Position numbers and translations under genes: made by a program. Below the pieces are notes generated by a model. The model searched no databases and was not told the origin of the DNA. It was given only the letters and a program-made list of their open reading frames with translations. A DNA stretch of 64,000 nucleotides. It comes from Bacillus badius NBRC 15713 (GTDB taxonomy: Bacteria > Bacillota > Bacilli > Bacillales > Domibacillaceae). Below, one piece after another: positions 52,140 to 59,944 of the stretch (positions are counted from its first letter, which is position 1; each line of letters begins with the position of its first letter). Location: NCBI RefSeq assembly GCF_001591605.1, contig NZ_BCVF01000010.1, positions 1 to 64,000 on the forward strand, given 5' to 3'.

Positions 52140-53054
52140 TCAGTCGCCGTCTCTTATTTCCCCGACTGATCCGACGATTCGAATGGCTTGCAGCGGCTTG
52201 CCTGATGCATATTGAACGGCGCCAGCGCCGCCGATATAAAAGTCGATGTGCCGGTTGTCGTCAGCAAACTGATCCAGCCTTTCCAGAAGGTAAGGATCTT
52301 TTTCAAAAGGAATCGTTGTTGTGGCCGAAAGCAGCACCTTTGCCGGACGCAGCTTTTGAACGAGCTGCTCGATCGAACCCGGTGCAGGCGAAGCGCCTAT
52401 CAAGGTCGTTTTCCAGCCTTTGATCATGAAGTGGAGCAGCAAAAGATGCACCGGCACTTCATGCTGTTCATGAGGAAGACAGGCTCCGACAACAAGCGGG
52501 GCTTCCTCCCGGCATTTGTAGTTGCGCCGGATTTGCACGAGAAAATCGCGTACAGCCAGGCTGGAGAGAGATTCCTGGTACTCATCCCATTCTCCCCTTT
52601 CCCAGCGGCTGCCGACCTCTTTTAAAAAGGGGGCAACGACCGATTGAACAAATGCCTCCAATCCTAATGAATGATACGCTTGCTGCAAAAGAAGGGTGAT
52701 TTCCAGCTCATCACAGCGGGCGGCCTGCTGCAGAAGCTTTAACACATATTCATTCATCTCCTCCTGGCGGCGGACCGGCTCCTGGACAGGAGTGATTTTC
52801 CTCTCAGGCTGTTCTGCCTTCTCCTTCACCATCATAACTGCCTGTTTAACAGAATGCCCTTGTGCAGACAATTCTTTAACTGTTAACAGTGTATTAATAT
52901 CTTTCTCGCTGTAAATACGATATCCGTTATCCAGACGCTGCGGCTGCACCAATGCATATCGCTCTTCCCATTTTCGTATTAATTGCTTAGAGATGCCCGT
53001 AATCTCAGCGACTTGCTGAATATAGTACATTCCGTTGGCATGAGACTGATCCAT
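52140..53054 (-). CDS. B12-binding MerR-family regulator (CarH/LitR type)
   Basis: About 304 residues, starting at ATG 53052-53054, which follows AAGGAGG by six bases. The MerR helix-turn-helix (about 8-75) reads YYIQQVAEITGISKQLIRKWEERYALVQPQRLDNGYRIYSEKDI. A four-helix B12-capping domain (about 105-185) has W-x9-E as in CarH, but Ser replaces the His of the W-x9-EH motif. The Rossmann cobalamin domain keeps EQHEVP where E-x-H-x-x-G is usual, so the lower-ligand His is present. CarH-type proteins are light- or cobalamin-responsive repressors. The promoter has a TTGTACAA site that suggests autoregulation. Confidence 0.9.
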   Translation of the reverse strand: MDQSHANGMYYIQQVAEITGISKQLIRKWEERYALVQPQRLDNGYRIYSEKDINTLLTVKELSAQGHSVKQAVMMVKEKAEQPERKITPVQEPVRRQEEMNEYVLKLLQQAARCDELEITLLLQQAYHSLGLEAFVQSVVAPFLKEVGSRWERGEWDEYQESLSSLAVRDFLVQIRRNYKCREEAPLVVGACLPHEQHEVPVHLLLLHFMIKGWKTTLIGASPAPGSIEQLVQKLRPAKVLLSATTTIPFEKDPYLLERLDQFADDNRHIDFYIGGAGAVQYASGKPLQAIRIVGSVGEIRDGD

Positions 53055-53109
53055 AGTTTTCCTCCTTCTAAGCAAAGGATCACTATTGCCCGAATATTTT
53101 TACGCACTT

Positions 53110-53138
53110 AGTATATCGTATCCTTATTTTTTGTACAA
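53110..53138 (-). promoter_or_regulatory. MerR-gene promoter with TTGTACAA operator
   Basis: Minus strand: -35 TTGTAC (53133-53138), 17-bp spacer, -10 TATACT (53110-53115). The -35 lies inside the palindrome TTGTACAA (53131-53138). The EAL-gene promoter has the same design. CarH operators are built from repeats of nTnTACAn, which this matches. Confidence 0.7.
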
Positions 53139-53166
53139 TGTTTCACCAATAAGTTTAGACAATTGC

Positions 53167-53195
53167 TTGACGTTCTGAACGGAGTTTGCTATGAA
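53167..53195 (+). promoter_or_regulatory. Promoter of the YagU-like gene
   Basis: -35 TTGACG (53167-53172), 17-bp spacer, -10 TATGAA (53190-53195), about 25 bases before the ribosome site. Confidence 0.6.
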
Positions 53196-53226
53196 TATTG
53201 AAAAATAGCAGAGAACAGGAGGACCT

Positions 53227-53676
53227 ATGTTGATTGCTGATAAAAGAAAGGTAGCAAAAGCAGGCTGGTACGGATTGATCGCCGGCATTATTCTATCCAT
53301 CGTCTTTAAGCTCATTGAACAAATCACTCAAGTAAAAGTGTATACGCTGCTGCTGAATGTCGATTACATCCCGATCATTAACCGGTACTACTTTCCGGAA
53401 ATAATAGAAGTGTCCTTTCACTTGGTGGTGTCTATCTTATTAAGTATGGTTCTGTTAGCTGTCCTTCAGCATGAGCGGGTGACAACAGGGGGGCACATTC
53501 TCGCCTGGTGCACGGCGATTTGCACATTGATCGGCCTGCTTCTTTTCCCGACAACGGCTTTATCTGACCGCACACCTGCTGTCACCAGCATTCCGGCTTT
53601 ATCTTATTGGCTGGCCGGACATGCGCTCTACGGGCTTGTATTGGGCTTCTTATTTAAACGGGACCGTCAACTTTGA
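53227..53676 (+). CDS. YagU-family membrane protein
   Basis: A 149-residue protein with four hydrophobic segments. It resembles the YagU/DUF1440 family: GWYGLIAGIILSIVFKLIEQIT near the start, and a short C-terminal GHALYGLVLGFLFKR. E. coli YagU affects acid resistance; function here is unknown. It is divergent from the MerR gene. Ribosome site AGGAGG. Confidence 0.78.
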   Translation: MLIADKRKVAKAGWYGLIAGIILSIVFKLIEQITQVKVYTLLLNVDYIPIINRYYFPEIIEVSFHLVVSILLSMVLLAVLQHERVTTGGHILAWCTAICTLIGLLLFPTTALSDRTPAVTSIPALSYWLAGHALYGLVLGFLFKRDRQL

Positions 53677-53687
53677 CAAATGCACGG

Positions 53688-54665
53688 CTAGAACGGAGCG
53701 GGCTTTCCGAATAAATATCCTTGAAAGAGCTGATAGCCGCTGTTTCTTAACCAGGTGAAATCTTCCCGCTCCTCCACTCCCTCGGCAAGGGGCACGGCCC
53801 CAACATTCAGCGCAGCCTGCAAAATGGCTTCAGCAGCCCGCTGTTTGCCGGGGTCTTCGGCTATGCCGTGCGCATACTTCCTATCCAGCTTCATATAGTG
53901 CGGGGCGATTTCTTCCAGCATGTCCACGGTGCTAAACCCTTCTCCAACATCATCAAGCGCGTAATGAAACCCCTTCTCCTTGTAATACATTAATATTTTT
54001 TTCAAATGCTCAACGTCGTCCACTTCTTCTGTTTCCACTACCTCGAATACAAATTGCGACGGGGCGATTCCAAGCTCATTGGCCAGGCGAACCGTCGATT
54101 TCAAGCAATGCTCCGGCGAGTAAATGGATGTGGGAATAAAGTTAATAAAGACCTTTCCCTCCAGTTGTGCCGCACTGCGGACAGCTGCCATTCGGCACAT
54201 GCGGTCAAGCGCATACAGGTGGTTCCTGCGTTTAGCTGCAGCGAACGCCTGCGCCGGGGAAATGATTTCGCCGGATTTTCCATGAAACCGGGCGAGGATT
54301 TCATGAGCAACTATTTGTTCCTCCTTGTCCACAATCGGCTGCTTATAACAAATAACAGCCTGATCGGCAATCACCTCATCAATCCATTGCGACTCGATCA
54401 CCTGCGGCAAATCATGAATAGGACGCCAGCCGGAAGAATCGGTGCGAAAGGAAAGCTGCTCAGCCTCCAGGTGATCGATCAGAAAGTCGTACAATCCGGC
54501 CGCCCCGGCTTCTTTGACCACCGCCATTTCCTTTCGGGAATAAACAAGCCTCCCGCTTTTCTCCAAATCGGCCACCACTTGCGGAAAATGCGTAAGATTC
54601 TTTTCTCCTGAAAAACGGATATAATAACGCAGATCTGATAGCTGACATGCCTGACAATGAACCAT
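53688..54665 (-). CDS. EAL-domain c-di-GMP phosphodiesterase
   Basis: A 325-residue protein. Residues 1-90 hold a short sensor-like part beginning MVHCQACQ. The EAL domain (about 95-325) has the signature as EILARF instead of EALVR. Metal and catalytic residues appear kept: NFIPTSI (Asn), EVVETEEV (Glu), ALDDVGEGFS (Asp-Asp), MKLDRKY (Lys), AEGVEE (Glu). It should hydrolyse cyclic di-GMP, though the EIL and DDVG changes could weaken it. The promoter shares its operator with the nearby MerR gene, and hemAT is divergent, so it probably belongs to a motility or biofilm switch. Confidence 0.9.
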   Translation of the reverse strand: MVHCQACQLSDLRYYIRFSGEKNLTHFPQVVADLEKSGRLVYSRKEMAVVKEAGAAGLYDFLIDHLEAEQLSFRTDSSGWRPIHDLPQVIESQWIDEVIADQAVICYKQPIVDKEEQIVAHEILARFHGKSGEIISPAQAFAAAKRRNHLYALDRMCRMAAVRSAAQLEGKVFINFIPTSIYSPEHCLKSTVRLANELGIAPSQFVFEVVETEEVDDVEHLKKILMYYKEKGFHYALDDVGEGFSTVDMLEEIAPHYMKLDRKYAHGIAEDPGKQRAAEAILQAALNVGAVPLAEGVEEREDFTWLRNSGYQLFQGYLFGKPAPF

Positions 54666-54698
54666 AAGTATCCCTCCTGCTTTTAGGTCTTATGTATT

Positions 54699-54784
54699 AG
54701 GATAAAGGATCATCAATCTTTGTACAATGTTTTATAAAAAAAGTTGTACATATATTTGACAAAGCCATCAATTCTTGCTATTAA
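54699..54784. promoter_or_regulatory. Divergent EAL/hemAT promoters with two TTGTACA sites
   Basis: Leftward (minus): -35 TTGTAC (54722-54727), 17-bp spacer, -10 TATCCT (54699-54704). The -35 is embedded in TTGTACAA (54720-54727). Rightward: -35 TTGACA (54756-54761), 17-bp spacer, -10 TATTAA (54779-54784). A second TTGTACA copy lies at 54744-54750, just upstream of the rightward -35. The MerR regulator could therefore control both genes. Confidence 0.7.
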
Positions 54785-54823
54785 TGAATCAAGAAGAAGA
54801 CTCTAAAACGGGAGAGATGAACA

Positions 54824-56134
54824 TTGAATACACTCTTTAAGTGGAAGCAAACTAGGAAAGAAGAACCATCTGTCTCAGAATTATCAATCACTAAAATACC
54901 AACGGTTGATTTACATACATACCCGGAATTAAAAACACAAATGGAATTAATTCATTTAACAAAACAGGATTTGGCCTTCGCGCACGCTCTTCAGTCTGTC
55001 GTCAGCCGCCATCGCGATGAAATTGTCTCTGTTTTTTATGATAGAGTGCTAGCCGTCCCCTCTCTTCGCCGCATTATTGAGGAACGCAGCGAAGTAGGCC
55101 GGCTCAAACAAACATTAGCCACTTACCTGATCAGCATGTTTGACGGAAACATCGACGAACCCTCTATCCAAAAACGCATGCAAGTAGCACGAATGCACTT
55201 TAAAATCGGCCTGCAGCCTAAATGGTATATGGGTACCTTTCAACAAATACAGGAAGTCATTATTCAGCTGGCGATCAAAGAAAAACCGTTTAACAGCATG
55301 CCGGAGCGGACCATGACAACAGTGGCCAAGCTGATCAATTTTGAAATGCAAATTGTGCTGGAGGAGTATGAGAAAGCCCATCTGCGTTTAAGGGAAGAGC
55401 AATATGAGAAAGTCAAAGCGGAGCTGAAAAGTAAAATTTCTTCGATTAGTGAGGATCTAACCGGACTGGCGGAAGAAACGAGCCTTTCTGTCGAACAGGT
55501 GGACCGGCATGCGGGTGAGATCAGCGCAAGCATCCACTCTAACGTGAAAAATGTCAGACAAATCCAGCTAGATGCAGCCGATGGATTTGATATGGTACAG
55601 CATATGCAATCCCATATGCAGTTTATTGCCGGGAGCACTGACCAGCTCGGCAACATTATAGGCGAACTCAAAAAATCCTCTGACCAGATCACCAGCATTG
55701 TCGCGATGGTCAACCAAATAGCTGAACAAACCAATCTGCTGGCGCTCAATGCCTCCATTGAAGCGGCACGGGCGGGCGTACACGGCAATGGCTTTGCTGT
55801 TGTTGCCCAGGAGGTTCGCAAGCTGGCCCAGCAGGCAAAGCAGTCTGTTGAACAAATTACCTCGCTTGTTCATAATTCAGCTTCATTAACGGACGAGGCC
55901 GTCAGCACGACCGCTGATGTCAAACAAAAAGTCGCACTCGGCTTGGAAAACTCGGCCGACACACAAAACAAGTTTCACCAGATTCTTTCAGCGATTAACC
56001 AAAATGACCAGCACATCAACCGTGTGGAAGGCGATGTCAATGAGCTCGTCCAAGTCATCCAGGCCATTAGCGGAGACACCCGTCAAGTGGCTGAAACAGC
56101 AGACAGCCTTTATCAAACGGCTAGTATGCTATAA
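54824..56134 (+). CDS. hemAT: Globin-coupled aerotaxis sensor HemAT
   Basis: A 436-residue soluble chemoreceptor. The N-terminal globin domain (about 20-195) binds haem and oxygen; the proximal His is in [22 protein letters not shown] (about 127). The signalling domain (about 230-436) ends in the conserved tip [37 protein letters not shown]. There are no membrane helices. It starts at TTG, six bases after GGGAGAGA. HemAT steers Bacillus cells in oxygen gradients. It pairs here with the divergent EAL gene. Confidence 0.95.
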   Translation: MNTLFKWKQTRKEEPSVSELSITKIPTVDLHTYPELKTQMELIHLTKQDLAFAHALQSVVSRHRDEIVSVFYDRVLAVPSLRRIIEERSEVGRLKQTLATYLISMFDGNIDEPSIQKRMQVARMHFKIGLQPKWYMGTFQQIQEVIIQLAIKEKPFNSMPERTMTTVAKLINFEMQIVLEEYEKAHLRLREEQYEKVKAELKSKISSISEDLTGLAEETSLSVEQVDRHAGEISASIHSNVKNVRQIQLDAADGFDMVQHMQSHMQFIAGSTDQLGNIIGELKKSSDQITSIVAMVNQIAEQTNLLALNASIEAARAGVHGNGFAVVAQEVRKLAQQAKQSVEQITSLVHNSASLTDEAVSTTADVKQKVALGLENSADTQNKFHQILSAINQNDQHINRVEGDVNELVQVIQAISGDTRQVAETADSLYQTASML

Positions 56135-56139
56135 AATAA

Positions 56140-56168
56140 TCCCATCCTTCGCATGAAGGATGGGATTG
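56140..56168 (+). terminator. Terminator of hemAT
   Basis: AATCCCATCCTTC pairs perfectly with GAAGGATGGGATT around GCAT. The following bases are not a T run, so efficiency is uncertain. Confidence 0.7.
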
Positions 56169-56184
56169 GGCAGATTGTGGTGTG

Positions 56185-56281
56185 GTGTGTGCATATTTGA
56201 TCGGGTTGCGCGCATATTTTGGTCTGTTGCGCGCATATTCGACAACTTTGCGTGCATATTTGAAGCGATTGCGCGCATATT
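56185..56281 (+). repeat. 21-bp-period array of TTGCGCGCATATT units
   Basis: Units start at 56185 (degenerate), 56206, 56227, 56248 and 56269, exactly 21 bp apart. The core TTGCGYGCATATT is close to the 26872-26968 array. Spacer bases differ. TGCGCGCA in the core is itself palindromic. It lies in the gap between the convergent hemAT and MFS genes. Frames run through it on either strand only because 21 is a multiple of three. Confidence 0.85.
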
Positions 56282-56335
56282 CCACAAAGTCAACGATATT
56301 TCCCGGGAAACCGCGCGCTGATTCAACAATTTCCC

Positions 56336-57544
56336 TTACATGATTGCCGGAGCATCCATAGCGGTGCGTAATTCTTTTTCCTTCCTGCCATAGAGGAAAT
56401 AATAAAGAATCGAGAACGCGAATACGGCAATACCGAGTGCCATGTAGAGTGTGCTGTATCCGGTTCGCGGAATAATAAGCCCGAGCACATAAGGACCAAA
56501 GCCAAGACCGGCATCAAGGAAAATAAAGAAGGTGGAAGTCGCCAGTCCCATCCGATGAGGCGGGGTTAATTTTACGGCAATGGCTTGTGTGCTCGACTGC
56601 ATATTTCCGAAGCCAAGGCCAATCAGAAAGCCTGCCAGCAACAATCCGAAGCCGTGGCTTGCCGCACTGAGAAGCAGCATGCCGGCTCCAAACACCATAA
56701 AAGCGGGGTACATTACGAAATTGGCTCCCTTTATATCCATGAGGCGGCCGGTAAATGGACGAGACGCCAAAACAGCGGCTGCATAGACAATAAAGAAAAA
56801 GCTGGCGGCGTCTACCAAATCAATTTCCATCGCATAAAAGTTAATAAAGGAAAGCACGCTTGAATAACAGAAAGCAACGGCAAGGGTCACAAAGGCGATC
56901 GGCAGCGCTCTCGGTTCTACAAAGCTGGAAAGCTTCAGCCCCTTGACGGCTGCTTTATTCGCCCCTGCCTCCACTGGCGGCACACTCACTAAAAAGGCAA
57001 TAGCTATACTCACCATTCCCAGCACCAGACAAAAACCGAAAATAATAGGAAAGCTCGTGTGCTGGCTCATAAACAAACCGATAAACGGACCGATGGCCGT
57101 TGCCAGTGTTGCGCTCATCGTATAATAGCCAATCCCCTCTCCTTTTCGTGTCGCCGGGATAATTTGGGCGACAATTGTACCGGTCGCCGTGCTCGCTATT
57201 CCCAATGTCAGCCCATGAATGAAACGGTTGAAAAATAAAAACGCCAAGCCTAAATCAGCAAAATATAAAGCTGTCGCTAAAGTAAATAGCACGAGTCCGA
57301 TAAATAACGTTTTTTTGCGGCCAATCGAATCAATCATCCGGCCGATCAACAGCCGGCCAATGAGTGTGCCAATGATGAAAATACCTGTCACCAGACCTGC
57401 CTGGCTCGTAGTGGCGTGAAATTCATCAACAGCGTACACCGCAATCGTTACCATTAATAAATAAAAAATGAGCGTCAGAAAAAAATTAATCCCGGAAACA
57501 ACGATAAAGTCTTTTGTCCACAGCTTTGGGCCTGATTGACTCAC
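56336..57544 (-). CDS. MFS drug/multi-substrate exporter
   Basis: About 402 residues with 12 membrane helices. GTG 57542-57544 is preferred, since it overlaps the marR stop in a GTGA junction with GGGAGA upstream. Major-facilitator marks are GRLLIGRMIDSIGRKKTLFIGLVLF in the 2-3 loop, RFIHGLTLGIAST (about 105-117), and GRLMDIKGANFVMYP in the second half. Coupling to a MarR regulator suggests efflux of a toxic compound or drug. Substrate unknown. Confidence 0.88.
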   Translation of the reverse strand: MSQSGPKLWTKDFIVVSGINFFLTLIFYLLMVTIAVYAVDEFHATTSQAGLVTGIFIIGTLIGRLLIGRMIDSIGRKKTLFIGLVLFTLATALYFADLGLAFLFFNRFIHGLTLGIASTATGTIVAQIIPATRKGEGIGYYTMSATLATAIGPFIGLFMSQHTSFPIIFGFCLVLGMVSIAIAFLVSVPPVEAGANKAAVKGLKLSSFVEPRALPIAFVTLAVAFCYSSVLSFINFYAMEIDLVDAASFFFIVYAAAVLASRPFTGRLMDIKGANFVMYPAFMVFGAGMLLLSAASHGFGLLLAGFLIGLGFGNMQSSTQAIAVKLTPPHRMGLATSTFFIFLDAGLGFGPYVLGLIIPRTGYSTLYMALGIAVFAFSILYYFLYGRKEKELRTAMDAPAIM

Positions 57545-57984
57545 ATTTCCATCTCCCATTTTGTAATTTTCTGCTGAATGTCCTTCATGAGGCGAATGGC
57601 TTCTAGCTGCTCTTCTTCTGAAATGCCTTCTATAATTTTTTCCTCAAAGGCATCAATCGTCAGCCGAACCTCCTGATACACACTCACCCCCGCCTCGGTC
57701 AGCTGCATTCTTTTTTCCCGCTTATCCTTTGTCGGCACCGCCTCTAAATAGCCCAGCTCCTTCAAGCGCTGCACCGTCCGGGTCATTGTAGGTTTTTCCA
57801 CGCTTTGGTAGCTCGCTAACTCCACCAGCGTGGCCGGTCCAAAATTAAATAAATAATATAATACCGTCCATTGCGCCCGGTAAAGGCCATGCTTGCCGAG
57901 AAGCGCATTCAGCTGGTTCTCGAAAGGACGGTATAACAGCAAAAATTGATAAAAAAACTTTTGAAACGTTTGAATCACAATCAC
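57541..57984 (-). CDS. MarR-family transcriptional regulator
   Basis: A 147-residue winged-helix repressor: YRAQWTVLYYLFNFGPATLVELASYQSVEKPTMTRTVQRLKELGYLEAV and a DKREKRMQLTEAG wing. It is transcribed with the MFS gene. A 15-bp near-perfect palindrome, GTTAGCCTGGGTAAC (57999-58013), lies directly upstream and is the likely operator. Confidence 0.9.
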   Translation of the reverse strand: MIVIQTFQKFFYQFLLLYRPFENQLNALLGKHGLYRAQWTVLYYLFNFGPATLVELASYQSVEKPTMTRTVQRLKELGYLEAVPTKDKREKRMQLTEAGVSVYQEVRLTIDAFEEKIIEGISEEEQLEAIRLMKDIQQKITKWEMEM

Positions 57985-57998
57985 TTCCCGATAAAATA

Positions 57999-58013
57999 GT
58001 TAGCCTGGGTAAC
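57999..58013. promoter_or_regulatory. Candidate MarR operator
   Basis: GTTAGCCTGGGTAAC reads nearly the same on both strands (GTTACCCAGGCTAAC). It sits 15 bases upstream of the marR start, where a repressor would block the transcription start. A possible promoter, TAGACA and TATATT with an 18-bp spacer, lies upstream on the minus strand. Confidence 0.6.
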
Positions 58014-58099
58014 CATTTCAATATAACAAAAAAAGGTAAACTTTGTCTAGTCCTTCATAAACATTTAAAATGAAGAAAAAGAAGAAAGGAATGAAAAGT

Positions 58100-58267
58100 A
58101 TGCCCTTTAACAGAAAAAGAAAACGAAAGGAAGACAATAAAAAGTATTCCTTCTTTGACTTTATTCTGGACCTTCTGCTTGCGGTTCCCGAGCTGCTGCT
58201 GTTTGCTGTCCGTTCGCTGCTGTTCGGCCTGAGATACGCGCTGCGCTGGGTGGCTGACATCTTCTAG
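58100..58267 (+). CDS. Small basic membrane protein (55 aa)
   Basis: ATG 58100 follows AAGGA by nine bases; the frame starts earlier (58070) but without a ribosome site. The product has a very basic head (MPFNRKRKRKEDNKK) and a hydrophobic helix with Leu and Phe (FFDFILDLLLAVPELLLFAVRSLL). Function unknown. Confidence 0.7.
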   Translation: MPFNRKRKRKEDNKKYSFFDFILDLLLAVPELLLFAVRSLLFGLRYALRWVADIF

Positions 58268-58365
58268 CCTCTCTTTGCCCTTTCGCCATGCCGGCTGTAC
58301 AACTCACCAAAAGAAGAGTGCTGCATACAGTAAAAGGAACGCATGACGAAAGGGGATAAAAACAG

Positions 58366-58887
58366 ATGGATTATAGAGATTACTATCATTACTACTCTGC
58401 CTTCCCTCCCGAAGAAAATCGAATGTTCGAAGCTGAAACACTATATGATTTCTCACCAGACCCGCGCCAAGGCCAGGGATTTCAGGGAGGATGGCCTCCT
58501 GGGTTTCCATCCGGCCAGCAGCCAGTCGGGCCGATGGGCTTTCCGTCCAGCCAGCAGCCGGGATTCGGAACGCCCGGATTTCCATCCACTCCGCCTCCGG
58601 GAACTCCAGGGGGAGGCGCTCAGCAAGGCGGACCGCCGTCGTCGCCTCCTCCAGCCTTTACTCCTCAGCTGCAGCAAACAGGGGCCACTCCTTTTGCGGT
58701 CGATCCCGGCGGAATAAGAGGCTGCTTGTACCGGTATACCTATGTCTGGATGGAGGGCGGCCGAAGCTTTTGGTTTTACCCGACCTTTGTAGGGAGAAAC
58801 TCTGTTGCCGGGTGGCGCTGGAGAAATGGCCGATGGGTTTATTACGGAACAGACTTGCGGAGAATTCGCTCGTTCCAATGTTTTTAG
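58366..58887 (+). CDS. Pro/Gly-rich protein with conserved aromatic C-terminal domain
   Basis: A 173-residue protein. The N-terminal half is a low-complexity Pro/Gly/Gln region with repeats such as GFPSGQQPVGPMGFPSSQQPGFG. The C-terminal 60 residues form a compact aromatic domain with two Cys: GIRGCLYRYTYVWMEGGRSFWFYP, then WVYYGTDLRRIRSFQCF. I have seen this C-terminal pattern in other Bacillaceae proteins without a function. No signal peptide. It could be a spore- or surface-associated protein; that is a guess. Ribosome site AAAGGGG. Confidence 0.72.
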   Translation: MDYRDYYHYYSAFPPEENRMFEAETLYDFSPDPRQGQGFQGGWPPGFPSGQQPVGPMGFPSSQQPGFGTPGFPSTPPPGTPGGGAQQGGPPSSPPPAFTPQLQQTGATPFAVDPGGIRGCLYRYTYVWMEGGRSFWFYPTFVGRNSVAGWRWRNGRWVYYGTDLRRIRSFQCF

Positions 58888-58888
58888 T

Positions 58889-58928
58889 AAAAAGGAGGAT
58901 GCTCCAAGACAGAGCCATCCTCCTTTTT
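58889..58928 (+). terminator. Terminator after the Pro/Gly-rich gene
   Basis: AAAAAGGAGGATG pairs perfectly with CATCCTCCTTTTT, enclosing GCTC/GAGC. Confidence 0.92.
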
Positions 58929-58962
58929 ATGATATTCTGCCGCCCAACTGCCACAAATAAAA

Positions 58963-58993
58963 AAGCTCCTCCGGTTTACCAAGCCGGAGGAGA
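58963..58993 (-). terminator. Terminator of sodA
   Basis: CTCCTCCGGTTT pairs with AAGCCGGAGGAG (one G-U) around ACC. On the minus strand T6 follows. Confidence 0.88.
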
Positions 58994-59020
58994 AGGTGGC
59001 ATTTCAATACATTCATTCCC

Positions 59021-59641
59021 TTATGCATACGATTGTTGTTCGGATTTTAGATAGAGGTCATTTACCTTATCCCAGTTGACAGTATTCCACCAGTTTGCGA
59101 CAAATTCAGGCCGGCGGTTTTGATACTTTAAATAATAAGCATGCTCCCATACATCAATCACAAGAAGCGGCACTTTGCCTTCCATTAGCGGCGTATCCTG
59201 ATTAGGCGTACTCATGACCGCCAGCCCATCTCCGTCTTTGACGAGCCAGCCGTAGCCGCTTCCAAACCGTGAAACAGCTGCCTGTGAGAGCTGCTCCTTA
59301 AAGCGGTCAAAAGACTTGAAATAATAATCGATCGCTTTCCCGATATCCGCTGTCGGCTCCCCTCCGCCATTTGGAGTCATCAATTCCCAAAACAAACTGT
59401 GGCTGTAATGTCCGCCGCCATTATTCCTTACCGCTGTTTGAATCTCTTCAGGAAGCGATGACAGGTTGCTCAGTAAATACTCTAACGGCTGATCCTGTAA
59501 ACCCTCATGCGCTTCTAATGCTTTATTTAACTGGTTTACATAGGTCGCATGATGCTTCCCATGATGAATTTCCAGCGTGCGGCCATCAATATAAGGCTCA
59601 AGCTCATCGTACTCATATGGAAGCTTAGGCAACGAAAACAT
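59021..59641 (-). CDS. sodA: Manganese/iron superoxide dismutase
   Basis: About 206 residues; ATG 59639-59641 is used, with GAGGGGGG about nine bases upstream (the frame opens at a TTG at 59662). Metal ligands are His in EIHHGKHHATYV (about 28), His in YSHSLFWELM (about 85), and Asp/His in LLVIDVWEHAYYLKYQNRRPEFV. It converts superoxide to peroxide and oxygen. The motif GGGHYSHSLFW and length fit cytoplasmic Mn-type enzymes. A 25-bp dyad lies between its promoter and start. Confidence 0.93.
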   Translation of the reverse strand: MFSLPKLPYEYDELEPYIDGRTLEIHHGKHHATYVNQLNKALEAHEGLQDQPLEYLLSNLSSLPEEIQTAVRNNGGGHYSHSLFWELMTPNGGGEPTADIGKAIDYYFKSFDRFKEQLSQAAVSRFGSGYGWLVKDGDGLAVMSTPNQDTPLMEGKVPLLVIDVWEHAYYLKYQNRRPEFVANWWNTVNWDKVNDLYLKSEQQSYA

Positions 59642-59671
59642 CCCATTATTCCCCCCTCTCAAAAAAGTTTC

Positions 59672-59729
59672 CTTAGGTAAAATTTATTTACCTAAGTGAA
59701 AATTTATCCTATTTTCAATATAAAGTCAA
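59672..59729 (-). promoter_or_regulatory. sodA promoter and 25-bp dyad
   Basis: Minus strand: -35 TTGACT (59724-59729), 17-bp spacer, -10 TAAATT (59701-59706). Immediately downstream CTTAGGTAAA-ATTTA-TTTACCTAAG (59672-59696) is a perfect 10-bp inverted repeat. TTAGGT..ACCTAA half-sites are usual for DtxR/MntR-type metal regulators. Confidence 0.65.
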
Positions 59730-59944
59730 CTCCTTCCATCTATTATTTTCAAATTAATAAGCAATAAATATTTGTAAGAATTTTTAGAATAAATTGATAA
59801 ATTGTAATATAATAGGGAAGAGGACATGCTTTCCGGCTTGACTTAACAGGAAAGGAGGAGGAAATAACCAGCTAGTCCTTAACCGGATCATATTGGCCTT
59901 ATTTTTATTTGAGCCTATACAAAATGTTGATAGGAGGCGGATGG
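59730..59944 (+). promoter_or_regulatory. Leader region of the APC permease
   Basis: A TATAAT (59808-59813) is the likely -10, leaving a leader of about 125 bases. The leader contains a strong AAAGGAGG (about 59853) with no start codon at the right distance. CTTTCC (59828-59833) can pair with the GGAAAG in front of it. Confidence 0.45.

Noticed and set aside
56129-56329. 66-codon minus-strand frame with repeated N-M-R-A
   Set aside because: Same cause as above: the 21-bp array stays open in several frames. The repeated Met-Arg-Ala is the translation of the DNA unit.
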